11,820 nucleotides of DNA from Bacteroidales bacterium (GTDB lineage Bacteria; Bacteroidota; Bacteroidia; Bacteroidales; WCHB1-69): contig JAIRTU010000121.1 in assembly GCA_031254735.1 (NCBI GenBank), positions 1 through 11,820 on the forward strand. Direction: 5' to 3'. Below, one piece after another: positions 7,675 to 11,820 of this stretch. The translations under genes were made by a program, and so were the position numbers. The notes below the pieces were generated by a model. It was not told the DNA's origin and ran no database searches. It saw only the letters and a program-made list of their open reading frames with translations. Within the stretch, counting starts at the first letter, position 1; each line of letters begins with the position of its first letter.

Positions 7675-7988
7675 TGGTTATGGTAAAGATTTTTTTTAGC
7701 AGGATATGCAAAAATATCAAAAACCGACTTGCCGATAGATGTCGTTCATTGAGCGAAGAGATGTGCAGCGTCATTATTTTGATCATGGTTTTGGTGTTGG
7801 GCGGCGGCTCGATAATATCTATTGTTCACTCCATGTATCACTTCAACAAAAAGACAACAGGAACACAAATGCCGAAAATCGAAGCGATTAAGCGCTTGGA
7901 ACTATCGGAAAAAGACAGTTTAAAAAATAACTATAATTTTAAAAAATATGAATCAGACAGAGAATTTACAACAGAACCCGAAAAATAG
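7674..7988 (+). CDS. traL: TraL: DUF3989 small membrane protein
   Basis: Protein of 104 residues in the place and of the size of DUF3989 (TraL) proteins. It has a basic N-terminus (1-27), one hydrophobic segment at about 32-54 (VIILIMVLVLGGGSIISI), and a charged C-terminal tail that should lie outside the inner membrane. Function is not defined; its conserved place between VirB8-like and VirB10-like genes suggests a VirB7-like accessory part or a TraM partner, but it has no lipobox. ATG codons at 7674 and 7680 are both usable; the first overlaps the traK stop by one base. The 3' end overlaps traM by 41 bp in a different frame. Confidence 0.82.
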   Translation: MVMVKIFFSRICKNIKNRLADRCRSLSEEMCSVIILIMVLVLGGGSIISIVHSMYHFNKKTTGTQMPKIEAIKRLELSEKDSLKNNYNFKKYESDREFTTEPEK

Positions 7989-9273
7989 TTCGGAAAAAAA
8001 AGAAGAGAAGAAACCGCTCTCTCCGCAGGAAATGCAAAAACGCAAAAAGATGATTGTCTTCCCCGCATTACTCCTGCTTTTTGCGGGCTGTATGTGGCTG
8101 ATCTTTGCTCCTTCGTCCAAAGAGGGACAGCAGGCAGGAACAAATGGTTTCAATGCTGATATTCCGCTTCCCAAAGAGGACGTCATTATTGAGGACAAAA
8201 AAACAGCTTATGAACAGGAACAATTGCGAGAGAGACAGGCAACACAAAGACGTACCATTGAAGATTATGCTTTTCTTTTGGGAGAAAAAACGGAAAACAA
8301 CGTCTTGGACACAGGCGAAGAAGCACCATTCGAGACAGGCAATTATTACGGAACATCACCCAAAAAGAATAATAATTCTTCCATACAATCATCGGCTTCT
8401 GCCTGTCGGAATATCAACCGCCAATTGGGAAGTTTCTATGAACCGTCGAAGCCTGACACAGAGAGAGAAGAATTATCGAAAAAAGTGGAAGAATTGACCG
8501 CACAATTAGAGACACAGCAAAATGCACGTATGTCTGTCTCTGATCAACTTGCCCTTATGGAACGTTCGTATGAGTTGTCTGCCCAATACATGAACAATGG
8601 CAACCAAGAGCCTGTCCGACAGGTTGTTTCTGCGAAAAAAAACACCCAAAAGAAAACGCAAATTACGCCTGTAAAAAGGGTATCCGAGCAGGTGGTTTCC
8701 GGTTTACAGATTGAAATATCCGATGAGGAATTTATGGAAATGTACACCAAGCCGCGAAATTTTGGATTTTATACCGCCACAGAAACAAGCCAAATGCGGG
8801 ATAAAAACACTATCAGGGCTTGCATTCATGAAGAACAGACAGTAATGGATGGTCAGAATGTCCGATTGCGGCTGCTTGAACCTTTGCAGGCGGAAAACAT
8901 AATCATTCCCCAAAATACGCTGTTTACCGGAACTGCCCGCGTGCAAGGCGAACGCTTGGATATTATTATTTCTACGTTGGAATATGAGGGCAATATCATT
9001 TCTGTTGAACTGTTGGCGTATGATTCCGACGGTCAGAAAGGCTTATACGTGCCTGCTTCTTTGGAACGTCAGGCGATCAACGAAGCCGTGACGAATATCG
9101 GGACAGGCATGGGGACAAACTTCACCGTCAATCAAAACGCCGGTGCAGCGATTGTCTCCGATGTAACCCGAAGCGTATTGCAAGGCGGTTCGCAATATCT
9201 GTCAAAAAAATTGCGAACCGCAAAAATAAAACTTAAAGCCAATTATCAGATAATGCTTTATGAAAAACTGTAA
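7948..9273 (+). CDS. traM: TraM: VirB10-like scaffold protein
   Basis: Protein of 441 residues of the conjugative-transposon TraM family. The charged cytoplasmic N-terminus (1-34) is followed by one membrane helix at about 35-54 with the family-typical KMIVFPALLLLFAGCMWLIF sequence. Next comes a long low-complexity linker, a predicted coiled coil at about 170-210 (EREELSKKVEELTAQLE), and a C-terminal domain at about 260-441. The layout of inner-membrane anchor, extended periplasmic linker and C-terminal domain is that of VirB10/TrbI, which bridges inner and outer membranes. The start at 7948 lies 41 bp inside traL. It is kept because it includes the conserved basic region before the helix and is preceded by an A/T-rich stretch typical of translation starts here. 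Confidence 0.93.
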   Translation: MNQTENLQQNPKNSSEKKEEKKPLSPQEMQKRKKMIVFPALLLLFAGCMWLIFAPSSKEGQQAGTNGFNADIPLPKEDVIIEDKKTAYEQEQLRERQATQRRTIEDYAFLLGEKTENNVLDTGEEAPFETGNYYGTSPKKNNNSSIQSSASACRNINRQLGSFYEPSKPDTEREELSKKVEELTAQLETQQNARMSVSDQLALMERSYELSAQYMNNGNQEPVRQVVSAKKNTQKKTQITPVKRVSEQVVSGLQIEISDEEFMEMYTKPRNFGFYTATETSQMRDKNTIRACIHEEQTVMDGQNVRLRLLEPLQAENIIIPQNTLFTGTARVQGERLDIIISTLEYEGNIISVELLAYDSDGQKGLYVPASLERQAINEAVTNIGTGMGTNFTVNQNAGAAIVSDVTRSVLQGGSQYLSKKLRTAKIKLKANYQIMLYEKL

Positions 9274-9315
9274 CAAAATAAAATAATTAATTAACATTTA
9301 AAATCCATTTAAAAA

Positions 9316-10221
9316 ATGAAGAAAGCAATTTTAATCTTAGCGATTACAACAAGCGTGGCAGTTCATGCCCAAAGTAACGACCTGTATCAGGGATTGACTC
9401 AAAAGATACCATACGGACAGATGGTTACACCTTACGGCGTACAGGTAACTTTTTCAAAAACCGTTCATATTATCTTCCCCGCTGCCGTGCGGTATGTCGA
9501 TCTCGGCTCTGCACACATCATTGCGGGGAAAGCCGATGGAGCGGAAAATGTGGTTAGAGTGAAAGCAACAACAGAGGGATTTCCCGGAGAGACCAACTTT
9601 TCGGTGATTTGTGATGATGGCAGCTTTTACAGTTTTAACGCAAAATATGCCAACGAGCCTGAAATACTCAACATCGAGATGAAAGACTTCTTGGAAAACG
9701 AAAGCACCACCGATTATTCCCATTCCCGAATGAATATCTATTTCAGAGAATTGGGGAAAGAATCGCCTCTGTTGGTAAAGTTGATCATGGAATCCGTCTA
9801 CAAAAACAACGATCGAGAGATACGTCATCTCGGAAGCAAACGGTTTGGCGTTCAATTTATTGTAAAAGGAATTTATATCCACAACGGCTTGTTTTATTTT
9901 CATACGCAAACAAAAAATTCATCGAATGTGGCTTTTAATACCGATTTTATCCGTTTTAAAATTGTCGATAAAAAAGTAGCCAAACGAACGGCTATTCAGG
10001 AAACAACGGTCAATCCGGTACGCAGCCACAACGAAATCATCACCATTGACGGAAATAGCACAGTAAGAACGGTTTATGCCATTCCGCAATTTGTCATTCC
10101 CGATGATAAAATTTTGGAAATAGAATTGGTAGAGAAAAACGGCGGACGTCATCAGACTATATGGGTGGAAAACAGCGATATAGTCAATGCAAAAAAAATC
10201 AATGAACTGAAAATTAAATAA
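9316..10221 (+). CDS. traN: TraN: DUF4138 VirB9-like exported protein
   Basis: Protein of 301 residues of the DUF4138 (TraN) family. A signal peptide spans residues 1-18 (AVHA before the cut), and the mature protein starts near Gln19. The chain is rich in predicted beta strands: an early block on the pattern VTFSKTVHIIFPAAVRYVDL (about 49-68), and a C-terminal part with FVIPDDKILEIELVEKNGGR near 258-277. An exported beta-rich protein encoded after the VirB10-like gene, whose N-terminal block resembles the VirB9 fold, suggests it forms part of the periplasmic/outer-membrane core complex with TraM and TraO. It follows traM after 42 bp of A/T-rich sequence and ends 2 bp before traO. Confidence 0.92.
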   Translation: MKKAILILAITTSVAVHAQSNDLYQGLTQKIPYGQMVTPYGVQVTFSKTVHIIFPAAVRYVDLGSAHIIAGKADGAENVVRVKATTEGFPGETNFSVICDDGSFYSFNAKYANEPEILNIEMKDFLENESTTDYSHSRMNIYFRELGKESPLLVKLIMESVYKNNDREIRHLGSKRFGVQFIVKGIYIHNGLFYFHTQTKNSSNVAFNTDFIRFKIVDKKVAKRTAIQETTVNPVRSHNEIITIDGNSTVRTVYAIPQFVIPDDKILEIELVEKNGGRHQTIWVENSDIVNAKKINELKIK

Positions 10222-10223
10222 TT

Positions 10224-10805
10224 ATGAAGAAAATAATGTTGTTAACACTGTTTGTCGGCATCACTTCGATTTTTAACGCTGCATACGCTCAACGCTACCT
10301 GCCAAAACAGAAAGGAATACAAATTACGGCAGGCATGTCAGACGGCGTTCATTGGGATAAGAAAACCGATTTTGCTTACTATTTTGGCACGTCGTTTTCC
10401 GTGTATACCAAAAGAGGAAACCGTTGGATAGTCGGAATGGAATACTATAACAAAAAATATCCTTACAAAACAATCAAAATCCCTGTCAATCAATATACGG
10501 CAGAAGGAGGATATTATCTGAATTTCCTCTCCGACAGAAAGAAGATATTTTTTCTCTCTGTGGGATTATCGGGAATGTTGGGGTGCGAAATCAGCAACAA
10601 TGGAGAAAAGCTATTGTACGATGGGGCGACGCTTAACAACAAAGACGCTTTCGTTTACGGCGGGGCGGCAACATTGGAGGTGGAAATTTATATTATCGAC
10701 AGGCTTGTCTTACTCATCGGAATGAGAGAACGGCTATTGTTCGGCTCTACCATAGGAAAATTCCATACGCAAGTTGGAACAGGTCTGAAATTTATTATTA
10801 ACTAA
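10224..10805 (+). CDS. traO: TraO: exported, probable outer-membrane conjugation protein
   Basis: Protein of 193 residues of the conjugative-transposon TraO family. A signal peptide occupies residues 1-22 (NAAYA before the cut), and the mature chain begins QRYLPKQKGIQITAGMSDGV. The rest shows alternating hydrophobic/polar strands with frequent aromatic residues and glycines, for example TDFAYYFGTSFSVYTKRGNR and WIVGMEYYNKKYPYK. This is the pattern of a small eight-stranded outer-membrane beta barrel, a structure I infer rather than see. In this operon it would help form or anchor the outer-membrane pore. It begins 2 bp after traN and ends 17 bp before traQ. Confidence 0.9.
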   Translation: MKKIMLLTLFVGITSIFNAAYAQRYLPKQKGIQITAGMSDGVHWDKKTDFAYYFGTSFSVYTKRGNRWIVGMEYYNKKYPYKTIKIPVNQYTAEGGYYLNFLSDRKKIFFLSVGLSGMLGCEISNNGEKLLYDGATLNNKDAFVYGGAATLEVEIYIIDRLVLLIGMRERLLFGSTIGKFHTQVGTGLKFIIN

Positions 10806-10822
10806 TTTTAAATAAATATCTT

Positions 10823-11278
10823 ATGAAGAATTTAATCATTAAAATAACAACAGGAATTTTTCTGTTCGCTTTGTTGTTTTTATTGAGTGCCTGCAATGAC
10901 GAATTGGATATAAAGCAAACATATTCATTTACCGTAACTAACTTGCCGGTACAAAGTCGCATTAAAATAGGCGAAACAGCAGAAATACGGCTTCGGCTTC
11001 TTCGGGAAGGCTATTACAAAGAAACAAAGTATTTTATCCGCTATTTTCAACCCGACGGTAAGGGTTTTTTGAAAATGGAAGACGGTACAACACTCCTTCC
11101 CAACGACCTGTATCCACTCCCAAGCGACACTTTTCGCCTGTATTACACGTCCGCCTGCACAACGCCGCAAAAGATTGATATTTATGTTGAAGACAACTTT
11201 GAACAAATCGCAAAACTAAGTTTTTCTTTTCAAAACGAAAAGGAAGAAACCTATAACGAAAATGACGAAGAAAAATAA
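10823..11278 (+). CDS. traQ: TraQ: DUF3872 lipoprotein, last gene of the operon
   Basis: Protein of 151 residues matching the DUF3872 (TraQ) family. It has a lipoprotein signal peptide with the lipobox LLSAC and lipidation at Cys24, immediately followed by an acidic NDELD tract. In Bacteroidetes, acidic residues just after the lipid-bearing cysteine resemble the lipoprotein export signal that directs display on the cell surface. The mature domain contains the conserved IRYFQPDGKG and LYYTSAC stretches and looks like a compact beta sandwich, which is an inference. In related elements traP, a primase-like gene, often stands between traO and traQ; here only 17 bp separate them. No further tra gene follows, so this is the end of the operon in this element. 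Confidence 0.9.
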   Translation: MKNLIIKITTGIFLFALLFLLSACNDELDIKQTYSFTVTNLPVQSRIKIGETAEIRLRLLREGYYKETKYFIRYFQPDGKGFLKMEDGTTLLPNDLYPLPSDTFRLYYTSACTTPQKIDIYVEDNFEQIAKLSFSFQNEKEETYNENDEEK

Positions 11279-11290
11279 TCGGTAAAATAC

Positions 11291-11457
11291 CAAAAAAACA
11301 GTTTCAAAAAGAAGGTGTATCAAAAGCCATTTTTCGCAGTTTTTACCCTTTACATATACGTTATGAAAGGGGTGAATATGGAATTTCGAGGCTTTTGATA
11401 CACCTTCTTAAATGTATCGATAAAAACCGCTTACCGGCAAGTGATACTGTTTTTTTG
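11291..11457. repeat. Outer inverted repeat, candidate bidirectional terminator
   Basis: The left arm 11291-11306 (CAAAAAAACAGTTTCA) pairs with the right arm 11442-11457 (TGATACTGTTTTTTTG) at 15 of 16 positions, with a single T-T mismatch. The arms include an A7 run and a T7 run, the arrangement seen in bidirectional intrinsic terminators, and they lie just after the last tra gene. They are now 135 bp apart. If the 101-bp palindrome between them is removed, the loop shrinks to about 34 bp. The arms are not centred on that palindrome (centres 11374 against 11359), so they are a separate structure. Terminator function is an inference. Confidence 0.45.
11309..11409. repeat. 101-bp palindromic MITE-like element with perfect 20-bp ends
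   Basis: The terminal arms 11309-11328 and 11390-11409 are perfect 20-bp inverted repeats with core GGTGTATCAAAAGCC. A second stem lies inside: 11345-11356 pairs with 11362-11373 with one mismatch and one G-T pair, around the 5-base loop TACGT. Both stems share the centre 11359, and the arms between them are equal in length (16 bases each). The whole is therefore one long imperfect hairpin. AAA flanks it on both sides (11306-11308 and 11410-11412), a possible but trivial target duplication. Ends resembling GTNTCAAAA recur among Bacteroidetes insertion sequences in my memory, so a non-autonomous element mobilised by a resident transposase is likely. An alternative is a dispersed extragenic palindrome. 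No coding capacity. Confidence 0.7.
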
Positions 11458-11542
11458 AAATTTTTCTCGCTAAAAGACAAGATGATATAAAAAAAATGAA
11501 AAAAATTTTTGCGGAAGTGAATTTCATAAAGAAAAAAATATA

Positions 11543-11550
11543 TACCTTTG
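11543..11550 (+). promoter_or_regulatory. Bacteroidetes-type promoter -7 box (TAccTTTG)
   Basis: TACCTTTG at 11543-11550, in the context TATACCTTTGCA, is a perfect match to the Bacteroidetes -7 consensus TAnnTTTG recognised by the primary sigma factor of this phylum. The -33 element is weak: TTTC at 11522-11525 is slightly close, and TTTTG at 11507-11511 is too far. Transcription would begin near 11553-11558, giving a leader of about 20 bases to the ATG at 11576. It marks the following gene as a transcription unit separate from the tra operon. Confidence 0.7.
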
Positions 11551-11575
11551 CAGAAATCATATTTAATACAAAGCA

Positions 11576-11820
11576 ATGGAAACATTCTTTTCATACATAA
11601 AACATATCTTACAGCCCGGTAATTATCGGCTTGGGATAGATTTGTGTTGTGGTGTTTCATTATTTCGTTTGGTTGAATTGCGTCAAATTTTTTCTTTTGC
11701 CCTGCAAAAAAACACTAATGCGTACAAAAAAATTCTGTTCTTTGTCTGCGGATGTTGGAATATTTGGCGATTATGCAAAAATAAATTCACCTATTTGCGC
11801 CTGCCGTTTTTAGTGCTTTT
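11576..11820 (+). CDS. Unrecognised protein, 5' part only (runs off the window)
   Basis: An open frame begins at ATG 11576 and continues for 81 codons to the window edge without a stop, so its length is unknown. Support comes from the perfect TAnnTTTG box 26 bp upstream and from an A/T-rich start region like those of the tra genes. The N-terminus reads METFFSYIKHILQPGNYRLG. It continues with two moderately hydrophobic stretches at about 21-33 (IDLCCGVSLFRLV) and 54-65 (KILFFVCGCWNI), with five cysteines and many aromatic and basic residues. I do not recognise a family. It may be a membrane-associated protein or cargo of the element, or it may lie outside the element. Wrong-frame coding remains possible given the AT-rich sequence. 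Confidence 0.5.
   Translation, partial: METFFSYIKHILQPGNYRLGIDLCCGVSLFRLVELRQIFSFALQKNTNAYKKILFFVCGCWNIWRLCKNKFTYLRLPFLVL

Larger units (their letters stand above)
11279..11575. other. Non-coding region between traQ and the next gene
   Basis: The 297-bp region separates the tra operon from the next transcription unit. It holds, in order, a small hairpin (GGTA-AAA-TACC, 11281-11291), the left arm of an outer inverted repeat (11291-11306), a 101-bp palindromic element (11309-11409), the right arm of the outer repeat with a T7 run (11442-11457), an A/T-rich tract, and a TAnnTTTG promoter box (11543-11550). I see no RNA gene. The 99-codon frame on the minus strand at 11361-11660 is not credible because it crosses both the palindrome and the promoter. 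Confidence 0.7.

Noticed and set aside
8105..8497. 130-codon + strand frame inside traM
   Set aside because: It lies wholly within traM in a shifted frame, is Arg/Lys/His-rich with no family pattern, and TraM is continuous and conserved here.
9454..9909. 151-codon open frame on the minus strand inside traN
   Set aside because: It is fully antisense to a confident DUF4138 gene, with no domain pattern and no start context.
11419..11457. CTTACCGGCAAG half-palindrome followed by the T7 run as a stand-alone intrinsic terminator
   Set aside because: The stem has an internal mismatch, is very short, and is 10 bases from the T run; the larger outer repeat explains the T run better.
11361..11660. 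99-codon minus-strand frame over the palindrome and promoter
   Set aside because: It crosses the right half of the palindromic element, the outer repeat arm, the TAnnTTTG box and the start of the + strand frame, and its composition is that of translated A/T-rich spacer.
1..11820. CRISPR arrays, tRNA or rRNA genes, restriction-modification or other defence genes
   Set aside because: I found no regularly spaced identical repeats, no tRNA-like cloverleaf and no defence-family motifs; complete genes other than the tra set are absent.

Overview
The window is the transfer (tra) operon of a Bacteroidetes integrative and conjugative element of the CTnDOT / conjugative-transposon type. The organism is most likely a member of the Bacteroidales. 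Three things point there: the set and order of protein families (ParA, DUF3408, TraD, DUF4134, DUF4133, TraG ATPase, DUF4141, TraJ, TraK, DUF3989, TraM, DUF4138, TraO, DUF3872); start codons preceded by A/T-rich stretches with no Shine-Dalgarno sequence; and a Bacteroidetes-type TAnnTTTG promoter box near the right end. Base composition is AT-rich and fairly even across the operon. I cannot name the species.

Layout. Positions 1-213 are non-coding and AT-rich, with landmark motifs that recur in the same order, like a decayed tandem duplication. From 214 to 11278 all genes lie on the + strand and are tightly packed, with several overlapping or nearly touching stop/start codons. They are traA (ParA ATPase), a DUF3408 gene, traD, traE, traF, traG, traI, traJ, traK, traL, traM, traN, traO and traQ. 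The largest gaps are traD-traE (123 bp), traM-traN (42 bp) and traG-traI (36 bp). The TraP primase gene that often lies between traO and traQ in related elements is absent. From 11279 to 11575 there is a non-coding stretch holding a 101-bp palindromic, MITE-like element nested asymmetrically inside a second inverted repeat, followed by a canonical promoter. A new + strand reading frame starts at 11576 and runs off the window. I do not recognise it.

How the genes work together. traE to traO encode a Bacteroidetes-type type IV secretion apparatus: TraE/TraF are VirB2/VirB3-like inner-membrane or pilin components, TraG is the VirB4-like motor ATPase, TraI is an exported DUF4141 protein, TraJ is a VirB6-like polytopic channel protein, TraK is VirB8-like, TraL is a small membrane protein, TraM is the VirB10-like scaffold, TraN is VirB9-like, TraO is a predicted outer-membrane-associated protein and TraQ is a lipoprotein. 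The relaxase, coupling protein and integrase are not in this window. In such elements they usually sit elsewhere, often just upstream of traA in opposite orientation.

The tra genes are a well-known system and I do not claim novelty for them. The least explained sequence is the right-hand end (nested inverted repeats plus the new promoter and frame) and the repeat-bearing leader at 1-213.
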